Positions 17,084 to 23,368 of a stretch of DNA of 64,000 nucleotides are shown here, one piece after another; the stretch's first letter is position 1; the number at the start of each line of letters is the position of its first letter. The stretch lies in assembly GCF_003952165.1 (NCBI RefSeq), contig NZ_RXFT01000007.1, positions 248,001 to 312,000 of the forward strand. Direction: 5' to 3'. A model generated the notes under the pieces. It searched no databases and had not been told where the DNA came from. It saw only the letters and a list, made by a program, of their open reading frames with translations. The position numbers and the translations under genes were made by a program. The DNA is from Variovorax guangxiensis (lineage in GTDB: Bacteria > Pseudomonadota > Gammaproteobacteria > Burkholderiales > Burkholderiaceae_C).

Positions 17084-17715
17084 GCGGGTTCTCCTTGAGG
17101 CCATACGGCGGTGAGTGCTTGTTGGGTCTTTGCGGGCAGAAGCGCCCAAACGGAATCCCTCAGGGGCTCATCCCATCCAGCCATCGCCGCCGCCGCTCCT
17201 GTGGCATCGCCAGCCGTCACGCCAGCCGTGATGCGTTGCGCACGAGCCTTGGGGCTGTCATCTTTGGCGTTAGGCGCCTTTCGGCCAGCAACTTCATGCG
17301 TCGTTGCGTCGGCGTCGTTATCGCCTTCGGTCGGGATGGCGAACGCCTGCATGGCGGCGTACTTGTAGGCAGCACTCATGGCCTTGTTGGTGGCTTTGTC
17401 GCCGCTGTCCATGGCCTCGCCAAAGGTCTTGACGGTGTGCTTGCTTCCATCTTCGGCACACACGAAGTCGAACTCAGCTTCGACGGTCACATAAAACAGC
17501 GTGCCGCCCTTGCTGGTCTGGTGTTGATCGACGGTACGCGCCAAGACACGCGGCAAAATGCAGAGGCCGTTCTCGGCAAGCAGCGGGCTCAGGGTGTTGT
17601 AGACATCATCGATCCCGCGGAAGTTGTAGCCCTGCTGCTGGTTGCGATTTGCCTTGCTGATGCCGACTTTTGCGAGCGCTGCTTGGACTGAGTTGATGGC
17701 TTTGTAGACTTGCAT
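17080..17715 (-). CDS. erf: ERF-family single-strand annealing recombination protein
   Basis: This 211-residue protein anneals single-stranded DNA during phage recombination. ERF features are present: AINSVQAALAKVGISKANRN at the start, GYNFRGIDDVYNTLSPLLAENGL, and the GEAMDSGDKATNKAMSAAYK core. The C-terminal third is a variable linker region. The ATG at 17715 follows a GAAGG site. It works with the NinB, RusA and Ref proteins encoded on the right arm. No exonuclease partner is evident. Confidence 0.9.
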   Translation of the reverse strand: MQVYKAINSVQAALAKVGISKANRNQQQGYNFRGIDDVYNTLSPLLAENGLCILPRVLARTVDQHQTSKGGTLFYVTVEAEFDFVCAEDGSKHTVKTFGEAMDSGDKATNKAMSAAYKYAAMQAFAIPTEGDNDADATTHEVAGRKAPNAKDDSPKARAQRITAGVTAGDATGAAAAMAGWDEPLRDSVWALLPAKTQQALTAVWPQGEPA

Positions 17716-17840
17716 TGCTGACCTTCAAAGAAGTTGAGTGCTGCACGCTCTGCGGCGCGTGCCTGAATGGATTCGTGGCCGTACAGGTGGCAGGCCTCGT
17801 CGTATTCCTGCTGCAGGGCGGCAGCGGTGTCGTTGCTCAT
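17589..17840 (-). CDS. Small phage ORF overlapping erf, 83 aa
   Basis: The N-terminal 40 residues (ALQQEYDEACHLYGHESIQA) look like a normal helical protein, and the ATG at 17840 overlaps the upstream stop by 4 bp. However, the frame runs 127 bp into erf, and that tail is Ser/Thr/Lys-rich low-complexity sequence. Either the overlap is real or the original stop was lost by a point change or indel just before erf. Confidence 0.5.
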   Translation of the reverse strand: MSNDTAAALQQEYDEACHLYGHESIQARAAERAALNFFEGQQCKSTKPSTQSKQRSQKSASARQIATSSRATTSAGSMMSTTP

Positions 17841-18055
17841 GCATGCATCCCGGTGAGTTCGTTCTCGGCCAGCTGCGCGAGACGCTGGGCGCGCTTCTCG
17901 GGGCCGCCGGCGTCGAGCAGGAGGTCGATGGCGATGAAGACTTGTTCGTCGCTCATTCGCACGTCGATGCCCAGCGAGCGAGTGCCGTAGTTCGCGGCGA
18001 TTTCGGGGTCGATGCGGTTGATGCATTCGACGTTCAGGGAAACTGCGTTGCTCAT
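17837..18055 (-). CDS. Hypothetical phage protein, 72 aa
   Basis: This is an acidic small protein with ECINRIDPEIAANYGTRSLG and a helical VFIAIDLLLDAGG segment. The ATG at 18055 lies 5 bp after the upstream gene. No function is recognised. Confidence 0.65.
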   Translation of the reverse strand: MSNAVSLNVECINRIDPEIAANYGTRSLGIDVRMSDEQVFIAIDLLLDAGGPEKRAQRLAQLAENELTGMHA

Positions 18056-18060
18056 GATGT

Positions 18061-18243
18061 TCAGCCTCGAAAGTGGAAGTGCACGCCCAGCGCGATGAGC
18101 AGGACGGCGATGAAGAGGAGCCCGAGGGTTCGGAAGCAGCCATTGGCGCGCTCGATGTCTTGGCGCTCGTCGGCCTCGGCGATCTCGTCGGACGTGGGCA
18201 TGCGGAAATCCGCGTCGGTCGGGGTGAAGGGGTAGGGCTTCAT
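18061..18243 (-). CDS. Small single-pass membrane protein, 60 aa
   Basis: A charged N-terminus (DEIAEADERQDIERANG) is followed by one hydrophobic span (LGLLFIAVLLIALGVHF) ending three residues before the C-terminus, so it is probably a tail-anchored membrane protein. The ATG overlaps the pentapeptide gene stop by 4 bp. The function is unknown. Confidence 0.65.
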   Translation of the reverse strand: MKPYPFTPTDADFRMPTSDEIAEADERQDIERANGCFRTLGLLFIAVLLIALGVHFHFRG

Positions 18244-19175
18244 GGCGCAGCCTTGGCGATGGTCAGCAGGCCCACCAGTTCATCCAGCCACTCGACGGCT
18301 AGCTTGCTTTGCTGATTCGTCTCGGGCGTATCGCCTTTGCGGATGCCCATGAACCAGACCTCGGCCGGACGGCCGCTGTCGGGGTTCAGGTTGTTACCCA
18401 GCGCGGCGTAGTTGGCATGGCGGACGTTCGCAATCGTGCCCACTAGGCAGGCGCATTCGCCGCTGTAGGTCGAGCCATCAACGCGACCTTCGACCAGTGC
18501 CGCGCGCACGCCCGCAATCTCCTGAGGTGCGCGAAGCAGCACGTCCCAGAAGTCCATGCGAATGCTGCCGAGGCGGGCGCCATCGAGGCGGGCGCCATCG
18601 AGGCTGGCGCCATCGAGGCGGGCGCCATCGAGGCTGGCGCGAACGAGGCTGGCGCGAACGAGGCGGGCGCCATCGAGGCTGGCGCGAACGAGGCTGGCGC
18701 CATCGAGGCTGGCGCCATCGAGGCGGGCGCCATCGAGGCTGGCGCGAACGAGGCTGGCGCCATCGAGGCGGGCGCCATCGAGGCTGGCGCGAACGAGGCT
18801 GGCGCCATCGAGGCGGGCGCCATCGAGGCGGGCGCCATCGAGGCTGGCGCCATCGAGGCTGGCGCGAACGAGGCTGGCGCCATCGAGGCTGGCGCCATCG
18901 AGGCGGGCGCCATCGAGGCTGGCGCGAACGAGGCTGGCGCGAACGAGGCGGGCGCCATCGAGGCGGGCGCCATCGAGGCTGGCGCCATCGAGGCGGGCGC
19001 CATCGAGGCTGGCGCGAACGAGGCTGGCGCCATCGAGGCGAACCCCTTCCTGCGTCGCCTTCTCCAGTGCATGGCGCATGTGGAGGCCGGATTCGAGGCC
19101 TTTAGGCGCATCGCACTCGAAGAGCACCTTATCGCTGTCGTAGCGCGAAACGATCTTGATCTTGGTTGCTTGCAC
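18240..19175 (-). CDS. Pentapeptide-repeat protein
   Basis: The 311-residue product starts at a GTG (19175) behind an AAGGAG site. Residues 1-45 form a short beta/alpha cap. Residues 46-200 are 31 uninterrupted five-residue units of the pattern (R/S)L(DG/VR)A, which should fold as a right-handed quadrilateral beta helix of nearly eight turns. The C-terminal 100 residues (FWDVLLRAPQEIAGVRAALV, TYSGECACLVGTIAN) form a separate domain recalled from other prophage pentapeptide proteins. Some such proteins mimic DNA and inhibit gyrase, but the units here carry Arg as well as Asp, so that role is not assured. Confidence 0.88.
   Translation of the reverse strand: MQATKIKIVSRYDSDKVLFECDAPKGLESGLHMRHALEKATQEGVRLDGASLVRASLDGARLDGASLDGARLDGARLVRASLVRASLDGARLDGASLDGASLVRASLDGASLDGARLDGARLDGASLVRASLDGARLDGASLVRASLDGARLDGASLDGASLVRASLDGARLVRASLVRASLDGARLDGASLDGARLDGARLGSIRMDFWDVLLRAPQEIAGVRAALVEGRVDGSTYSGECACLVGTIANVRHANYAALGNNLNPDSGRPAEVWFMGIRKGDTPETNQQSKLAVEWLDELVGLLTIAKAAP
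18576..19040 (-). repeat. 31-unit, 15-bp minisatellite within the pentapeptide gene
   Basis: Each 15-bp unit encodes one pentapeptide and is nearly identical in DNA to the others. Variation is almost confined to an AGC/CGC choice (Ser/Arg) and a GATGGC/GTTCGC choice (Asp-Gly/Val-Arg). The order of the four unit types is irregular. Such an array can expand or contract by slippage or recombination without breaking the frame. Confidence 0.95.
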
Positions 19176-19177
19176 AG

Positions 19178-19417
19178 TTACTCCTTCGATGCCACTTGGG
19201 CGCTGGGTTGGTTGTTGACGGGTTCAGGGGCATCGCCGAACTTCACGACCACAAAGATCGCGAGCGCGGCGACTATGTAGAGGGCGAAGTCAGCAGCGGT
19301 CGGGCCGTCGCGTTCGTCGGGCATGGGCTCAATGCGGCATTGAGAGGAGCGGATGTGCGGGCCAAAGGCTCCTTCGAGGTCACGTGCTGCGCGACCGGTC
19401 CAACTGCTATTTCTCAC
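19178..19417 (-). CDS. Small membrane protein, 79 aa
   Basis: The likely start is GTG at 19417 with a strong AAGGAGG site, overlapping the upstream stop (GTGA). A single hydrophobic span (FALYIVAALAIFVVVKF) lies near residues 45-61, with a Pro-rich tail after it. The function is unknown. Confidence 0.6.
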   Translation of the reverse strand: MRNSSWTGRAARDLEGAFGPHIRSSQCRIEPMPDERDGPTAADFALYIVAALAIFVVVKFGDAPEPVNNQPSAQVASKE

Positions 19418-20079
19418 GACTTCCTCCTTGCACGAATCCGTTTGAATGGATCGCGGCCGGCGGCCACGCGCTTCTTGACAGTTCCCCAGGGTTCCCCGAG
19501 GACTTCGCACCATTCGGCAAGGCATCGGGTAACGCCGTTGATGGTGTGGAGGTGATTGCGGCGGGTGTTGCGCGCCTGTTCGGTGTAGGTGGCCCAGCGC
19601 ACATTCCCTGGTTCGTAGTTGCCCAGGTTGTTCAGGCGCTCGATCGTCATTCCCATCGGACGCGGCCCCATGAAGGCAGCGAATGCTTCAAAGTCATCGA
19701 GCCATTCAGCGCACACCTTGATGCCTCGCGCGCCGTAGCGGTGGTAGTTCTTGTCCGCCGGATTGCCGCAGCGGCGCTTCATTCCCTGCCAGACGTGGTA
19801 GACCGCCGTCTTTGATTGGCCGTGCGTCTTGGCCATCTTGGAGATGGTGGCTTTCACCTGCTGACGATGAAAGCAACCGCAGCTCACTGTTGTTCCTTCG
19901 CGCAAACTAGCAAGGCGCACGACTTTCTGCGTACCGCATTCACAGCGGCACACCATGGCGCGCAGAGATGCGCCGTTTGCTTTCCGCTGGCGAGGCGCTT
20001 CTTCGATGACGGTGAGGCGCCCAAATCGATCACCGGCAGCAACGGGGACCATCGTGCGGGGGTAGCGGCGGGTGTTCAT
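19414..20079 (-). CDS. Phage HNH/AP2-like DNA-binding protein, 221 aa
   Basis: An N-terminal zinc-finger-like part has CRCECG and CGC. A central segment has YHVWQGMKRRCGNPADKNYH, YGARGIKVCAEW and IERLNNLGNYEPGNVRWAT. That central pattern is typical of phage and mobile-element proteins annotated as HNH or AP2-domain homing-endonuclease relatives. A C-terminal helix-turn-helix-like stretch (TRCLAEWCEVLGEPWGTVKKRV) resembles the modified DNA-binding repeat of such proteins. Nuclease activity is uncertain because a full HNH triad is not obvious. Confidence 0.75.
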   Translation of the reverse strand: MNTRRYPRTMVPVAAGDRFGRLTVIEEAPRQRKANGASLRAMVCRCECGTQKVVRLASLREGTTVSCGCFHRQQVKATISKMAKTHGQSKTAVYHVWQGMKRRCGNPADKNYHRYGARGIKVCAEWLDDFEAFAAFMGPRPMGMTIERLNNLGNYEPGNVRWATYTEQARNTRRNHLHTINGVTRCLAEWCEVLGEPWGTVKKRVAAGRDPFKRIRARRKS

Positions 20080-20396
20080 AGGACCCCCTTCGTTGCAAGG
20101 TTGATGACGATGCGCGGCTGAGGCACAGCAAACCCAGCCGGCGCCACCGAGTGCCAGATCTCGCCGTCAGGGTCGACCTCGGCCTGCAGCTCATACAGCT
20201 TCGTGAACTCGTCACGGCCCGCGCGCCACGCCTCGTGGTTGTCCGTGTGCTCGTAGTTCCAATCGGCAATGCCGAGCTTCCGGCGGTACTCCTTCACGCG
20301 CTCCTCGCGCTCGAAGTCGTTCAGCAGGTTCTGCTCCGCCGCCAGCACCAGCGTGCGGTTGAAATCGGGGCCGGTGGCCTTGAGGACGGCGGCCAT
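20076..20396 (-). CDS. Hypothetical phage protein, 106 aa
   Basis: This is a charged helical protein (LLNDFEREERVKEYRRKLG near the N-terminus) with no recognised domain. The stop overlaps the next gene's start by 4 bp; the upstream gene ends 1 bp before its ATG. It is second in the PL operon. Confidence 0.65.
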   Translation of the reverse strand: MAAVLKATGPDFNRTLVLAAEQNLLNDFEREERVKEYRRKLGIADWNYEHTDNHEAWRAGRDEFTKLYELQAEVDPDGEIWHSVAPAGFAVPQPRIVINLATKGVL

Positions 20397-20397
20397 C

Positions 20398-20580
20398 TCA
20401 GGCTCCCAGGCGCGCAGCAGCTTGCTTCTGCGTGATCCAGTTGCGCAGGCCCTTGCCGTAGCTGCCGGCGCGGCGCTGCTTGAGCGTCAGGTGCTGGTGG
20501 TCGCCGCGTCCTTGCTTGTGGAAGCGGCCGGGGCCCTTCTTGGTGAAGGAAGGGCTGCGGTGGTCCTGGGTTGCTTGCAT
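20398..20580 (-). CDS. First gene of the PL operon, 60 aa basic protein
   Basis: This is a highly basic Gly/Lys/Arg/His-rich protein (FTKKGPGRFHKQGRGDHQH) ending in WITQKQAAARLGA. The ATG at 20580 has a GGAG site. It is the first gene after PL, a position where lambdoid phages place antitermination factors, but the sequence does not establish that role. Confidence 0.6.
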   Translation of the reverse strand: MQATQDHRSPSFTKKGPGRFHKQGRGDHQHLTLKQRRAGSYGKGLRNWITQKQAAARLGA

Positions 20581-20621
20581 GTCTATCTCCAAGGTGCTGC
20601 GGGATGCAGCGCTTGGGATGT

Positions 20622-20650
20622 ATTGTCACGAACGTGATTTATTCTGTCAA
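20622..20650 (-). promoter_or_regulatory. PL promoter of the leftward operon
   Basis: On the minus strand a consensus -35 TTGACA (20650-20645) is followed after exactly 17 bp by a -10 GACAAT (20627-20622). It points into the operon beginning at 20580, leaving a leader of about 35 nt. Operator sites overlap both hexamers, so the lysogenic repressor should block it. Confidence 0.8.
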
Positions 20651-20680
20651 CACGTTTGTGATGCAAAATCACGAAAAGGA
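20626..20680. promoter_or_regulatory. OL: three repressor operator sites
   Basis: Site 1 (20626-20637, TCACGAACGTGA) is a perfect palindrome covering the PL -10. Site 2 (20650-20661, ACACGTTTGTGA) is a near match at the -35. Site 3 (20669-20680) keeps one TCACG half. The same sequence recurs at OR, which points to the prophage repressor as the common ligand. Confidence 0.75.
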
Positions 20681-20692
20681 GAAGTTGAGGCG

Positions 20693-20716
20693 AAAAAAAG
20701 CCCGCGCACAGCGGGC
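20693..20716 (-). terminator. Terminator of the repressor operon
   Basis: Read on the minus strand, GCCCGC-TGTGC-GCGGGC is followed by seven T. It lies 20 bp after the end of the small membrane-protein gene and before PL, so it separates low-level repressor transcription from the PL operon that follows in the same direction. Confidence 0.85.
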
Positions 20717-20735
20717 ATGACTAAGAAGTCGCCCT

Positions 20736-20948
20736 CTACTGGTTGCGAGCGAACCCCCGAACAATCCATTCAATCAGCTTGCATGCCACCAGGTAGAGAG
20801 CGGAAAGCCCTGCCATGCGCAGTAGAACCTCGAAAAGCGCGAAGCCCGGCAGATCGCCAGTCGCAAAGAGGGTGAGTACGACCAGCCAGAAGAGACCAAG
20901 CAGTCCCAGCGCAACTCTCCACAAGCCACGATGCCAGTTCATGTTCAT
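20736..20948 (-). CDS. Small two-span membrane protein cotranscribed with the repressor
   Basis: This 70-residue protein has two hydrophobic segments (VALGLLGLFWLVVLTLFA and LLRMAGLSALYLVACKLI). Its ATG at 20948 overlaps the repressor stop (ATGA), so it should be made in the lysogen. Proteins in this position can act in superinfection exclusion, but that is only a positional inference. The ATG at 20942 is an alternative start. Confidence 0.65.
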   Translation of the reverse strand: MNMNWHRGLWRVALGLLGLFWLVVLTLFATGDLPGFALFEVLLRMAGLSALYLVACKLIEWIVRGFARNQ

Positions 20949-21586
20949 CCATCTTCCCACTTGCCGATGATGGTGCCTAGCACTCGGAAGGGCTGCCGAA
21001 TGGGCTCATGCGACGGATTCAGCGGCTGAAGCCACTGTCGACCATCTTCGTTCTTATAGACCTTGAACGTCACTTCATCTTCTCCCTCTAGTTTCGCAAT
21101 GATTCGATCTCCATTGACAGGTGATCGCTTCTCAGGATCGACAAAGATTAAGCAGTGCTCAGGGTACGACTTCGTGTTTCCGTGGGGCGCAGTCATGCTG
21201 TCGCCCTTGACACGCAGGGCATAGGTGCTTGAGCTGTGCGGCCGCGGGCAGGCATACCAACTCTCGGCGTCCCCAGGTTGGAGCGGGTCATTGGCTTCAT
21301 CCCAATTGCCTGCGCGCACCCATGAAATAAGGGGCACTTCGCCAAGCAACTTTGGGCCGGGGCCTACGTTGGATTCGCTCTCCCAAGCGCCTCTCCCAGC
21401 CTCAATCCATGCAACTGAGGCATGAAGGGCGCGTGCAATCGCGTTCAGTTCGCGAGGCTTCTCGCGCGCGCCCGACTCCAAATTCCCGATCGTGCTCGTA
21501 GACACCCCTGCAGCTTCTGCGAGGGTTTTTTGTGTAAGGCCGCGCTTGTTTCGCGCGAACTTGATTCGTTCGCCAATGGTATTCAC
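20945..21586 (-). CDS. LexA/CI-like phage repressor (HTH plus S24 peptidase)
   Basis: This 213-residue lysogeny repressor has an N-terminal helix-turn-helix (about 8-40: RNKRGLTQKTLAEAAG and STSTIGNLESG) and a C-terminal S24 domain with Ser130 (KGDSM) and Lys175 (VTFKVY) as the catalytic pair. The likely self-cleavage site is Ala92-Gly93, so RecA-dependent induction is expected. The frame is open well upstream, but the GTG at 21586 begins the HTH domain correctly. It has no ribosome site and lies inside an operator, so the mRNA may be leaderless, as for lambda cI. It should bind OL and OR. Confidence 0.9.
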   Translation of the reverse strand: MNTIGERIKFARNKRGLTQKTLAEAAGVSTSTIGNLESGAREKPRELNAIARALHASVAWIEAGRGAWESESNVGPGPKLLGEVPLISWVRAGNWDEANDPLQPGDAESWYACPRPHSSSTYALRVKGDSMTAPHGNTKSYPEHCLIFVDPEKRSPVNGDRIIAKLEGEDEVTFKVYKNEDGRQWLQPLNPSHEPIRQPFRVLGTIIGKWEDG

Positions 21587-21647
21587 GAGTGTGATTTGAC
21601 AAGGGACTTGCGTCACGTTGGTGTTTCCAGCAAAATCACGAATGTGA
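21583..21647. promoter_or_regulatory. OR: three operator sites and PR promoter
   Basis: Sites are 21583-21594 (TCACGAGTGTGA), 21613-21624 (TCACGTTGGTGT) and 21636-21647 (TCACGAATGTGA), all variants of TCACG-NN-YGTGA. A consensus -35 TTGACA for rightward transcription is at 21596-21601 between sites 1 and 2; the -10 is weak and overlaps site 2. Site 1 covers the repressor start codon, which suits negative autoregulation. Confidence 0.75.
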
Positions 21648-21662
21648 CAAACAAGGACCAGC

Positions 21663-21911
21663 ATGAAACCAAGTGAAGACAGCATGGAGGCACTCGATGA
21701 GGCCATTGCTATTGCCGGTGGCGTTGGCGTTCTGGCGAGCCGGATTGGAGTGGCCGCCAGCGCGCCAAACATGTGGAAGAAGCGCCGAAGCGTTCCTGCC
21801 GAGCACTGCCCAGCGATAGAGCGCGAGACTGGCGTTCGGTGTGAGCGCCTTCGTGCTTGCGTTCCCTGGGATGTGCTCCGGATGCAGAGCCAGCCTGCAG
21901 TGGAGGCCTGA
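21663..21911 (+). CDS. Cro/YdaS-like antirepressor-type DNA-binding protein
   Basis: This 82-residue protein has the YdaS/Cro-like pattern: EALDEAIAIAGGVGVLASRIG, then PNMWKKRRSVPAEHCPAIER. It is divergent from the repressor across OR, the classical cro position. The ATG at 21663 has an AAGGA site. It is probably the lytic-phase repressor of the same operators. Confidence 0.8.
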   Translation: MKPSEDSMEALDEAIAIAGGVGVLASRIGVAASAPNMWKKRRSVPAEHCPAIERETGVRCERLRACVPWDVLRMQSQPAVEA

Positions 21912-21914
21912 CCC

Positions 21915-22073
21915 ATGCGCCCCCTTCTCCTCCTCCTGATGCTGCTCGACCTCGGCCTGGTCGCCTACGGCGTCCACGAGCGCATCGCCTCCGCCGTCCT
22001 GGCCGGGTTCCTCTGGGCCGTCGCTGCTGGCTTCGGGTTGGGCTTGCTTCAGCAACCCCGCAAGACCTTGTAG
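21915..22073 (+). CDS. Small hydrophobic protein, 52 aa
   Basis: An open frame starts 3 bp after the Cro-like gene stop. It encodes two hydrophobic segments, a Leu-rich first span (PLLLLLMLLDLGLVAYG) and a second (AVLAGFLWAVAAGFGLGLL), with a short basic end. Position and composition suggest a small inner-membrane early protein. The call rests on the open frame and spacing only; there is a GGAGG 10 bp upstream within the cro-like gene. Confidence 0.55.
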   Translation: MRPLLLLLMLLDLGLVAYGVHERIASAVLAGFLWAVAAGFGLGLLQQPRKTL

Positions 22074-22181
22074 GGCCGCCATATGCACATGCACCCACCC
22101 TCGACAGCCGATTACTGACCCATTTCCCTCACCGGGCGCGTGCCGCTCGGCAGACCCGCCAACCGAACCCTTATCAACACC

Positions 22182-22406
22182 ATGTATTCCGATCCCGCCC
22201 TGATCCGCAAGCACTTCGTGAAGCTCAGTCTGAGCGACCGCGAGGCCGATCTGATCAATGCCTTCTGCACCTACTCGGGCGAGCAAAAGGCGACGTTCCT
22301 TCGGGACTTGATTCTGCGCAAGGCGGAAGAGGTGTTGCATGTAGGTGAGTCTGCGTCCGGCGCCTCCGCAATGCGAGGCGCTAACCAGTCTCTTTCGGCG
22401 GCCTGA
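22182..22406 (+). CDS. Ribbon-helix-helix-like small protein, 74 aa
   Basis: The core KHFVKLSLSDREADLINAF and ATFLRDLILRKAEEVL looks like a CopG-type ribbon-helix-helix DNA-binding fold. The start at ATG 22182 is chosen over an upstream GTG (22140) because it begins close to the fold; neither has a good ribosome site. It is probably a regulator in the early-right region. From 22074 to 22181 nothing else is seen. Confidence 0.6.
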   Translation: MYSDPALIRKHFVKLSLSDREADLINAFCTYSGEQKATFLRDLILRKAEEVLHVGESASGASAMRGANQSLSAA

Positions 22407-22452
22407 TTGGCTGCTTTTTGGGCCTGCCTCCTGAACTTTTGAGTAGCTCGAA

Positions 22453-22644
22453 ATGGACTCGAAAGTTTCCGCCATCGCGTTGACCGACCGCGAGCTTGCC
22501 GTGGTTCAGGCCGTGGCCAACGAACGCGGTGTCACGGTCGAGGAGGCATTCGAGCAGCTTGCTCGCGAGGCCATCGAGGCGCGTTTCCGCCGGCACACGG
22601 GCCGCGCGCCAGCCCGCGTCTATCCCATTCGAGGAAAGCAATGA
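22453..22644 (+). CDS. Ribbon-helix-helix-like small protein, 63 aa
   Basis: The product (SAIALTDRELAVVQAVANER, then VEEAFEQLAREAIEARFRR) has the strand-helix-helix pattern of small phage RHH regulators and resembles the preceding gene in layout. The stop overlaps the next gene's start (ATGATG). The function is inferred only as DNA binding. Confidence 0.6.
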   Translation: MDSKVSAIALTDRELAVVQAVANERGVTVEEAFEQLAREAIEARFRRHTGRAPARVYPIRGKQ

Positions 22645-22950
22645 TGAACGCAGAACAGCAGAACTTTTCAGTTACCGGGAATGGCGACCTGTTCGGGTAC
22701 ACCCCCCCCCCAACCCGCCTTCAAGGACATCCGCAACCAGCGGCCAAGCACCGCGGAGGAGAAGGCCGCGCTCTGCCTAACGCTGGGCGAGCTGTGCCGC
22801 AAGGTGCCGCACAGCATCTGCAACGGGGGTGTGAAGTCGGTGCGCGAGTGGCGCGCGCACCTGGAGCAGGCGAAGAAGGTGCTCGGAGCCAAGCGCTCGA
22901 GCATTGCGGAGCTAACGAACGCCATTGCGCAGATGCGGAGCTACGCATGA
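22641..22950 (+). CDS. Early phage gene interrupted at a 10-C tract
   Basis: Translation from the ATG at 22641 or 22644 gives a start ending NGDLFGYTPPP. At a run of ten C (22702-22711) the natural continuation switches to another frame, which reads PPQPAFKDIRNQRPS and continues to TGA at 22948-22950. With nine C the two parts would join as one protein of about 102 residues. The continuation has an organised helical pattern (CLTLGELCRKVPHSICNGG, EWRAHLEQAKKVLGAKR), and its stop overlaps the next ATG, which supports it as real. The cause may be slippage-based phase variation, frameshifting or a sequencing error. Confidence 0.6.
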
Positions 22951-23294
22951 CGCCGGCGCTCACACAAGCCATGGTCGACGGCATGGACGATACAGCCGGC
23001 CTGATGGCAAAGAGCGTCGGCCAGCAGCTCACCCTTGAGGCCAATGCCGCGTGGACGAAGCGCGCTGCGGTCGAACTGCGCTCCTGGCTGAACTCGCGCA
23101 AGGCTGCTGGCGCCACGCACATGACGATGGAGGAGTTCCGCCATGTCGCCCAGCAACAGCCCGAATCCCACAAGGCGTGGGGTGCGCTCACCACGGTGGC
23201 CAAGAACATGGGCCTGATCGCTCACGACGGCTACGTGCGTGCCCAGAGCGTCAAGACCCATGCTCACCCGATCGGGCTCTGGAGGATCGTGTGA
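22947..23294 (+). CDS. Hypothetical phage protein with winged-helix look, 115 aa
   Basis: The protein has a helical N-terminus, then ELRSWLNSRKAAGATHMTME and AWGALTTVAKNMGLIAHDGY, a pattern like a winged helix, and ends HPIGLWRIV. The ATG overlaps the preceding stop by 4 bp. It lies in the replication block and may bind DNA; nothing more specific is visible. Confidence 0.65.
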   Translation: MTPALTQAMVDGMDDTAGLMAKSVGQQLTLEANAAWTKRAAVELRSWLNSRKAAGATHMTMEEFRHVAQQQPESHKAWGALTTVAKNMGLIAHDGYVRAQSVKTHAHPIGLWRIV

Positions 23295-23368
23295 TTTCAC
23301 ACGCGGCTAGGGTAGCTCCCGAAAAGGTGGTCTTCCGGCCCTCCCTGCCGTTGTGCGTTTTGCCGGGC

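Noticed and set aside
18576..19040. Array of direct repeats resembling a CRISPR
   Set aside because: Units are 15 bp, contiguous and without spacers, and they encode an in-frame pentapeptide protein. No cas genes are nearby.
18443..19143. Long open frames in other frames and strands across the pentapeptide array
   Set aside because: A 15-bp repeat with no stop in a frame keeps that frame open throughout. The alternative products are simple Arg/Ala/Pro or Ser/Met repeats without start signals, whereas the minus-strand frame beginning at 19175 has a ribosome site and flanking non-repeat domains.
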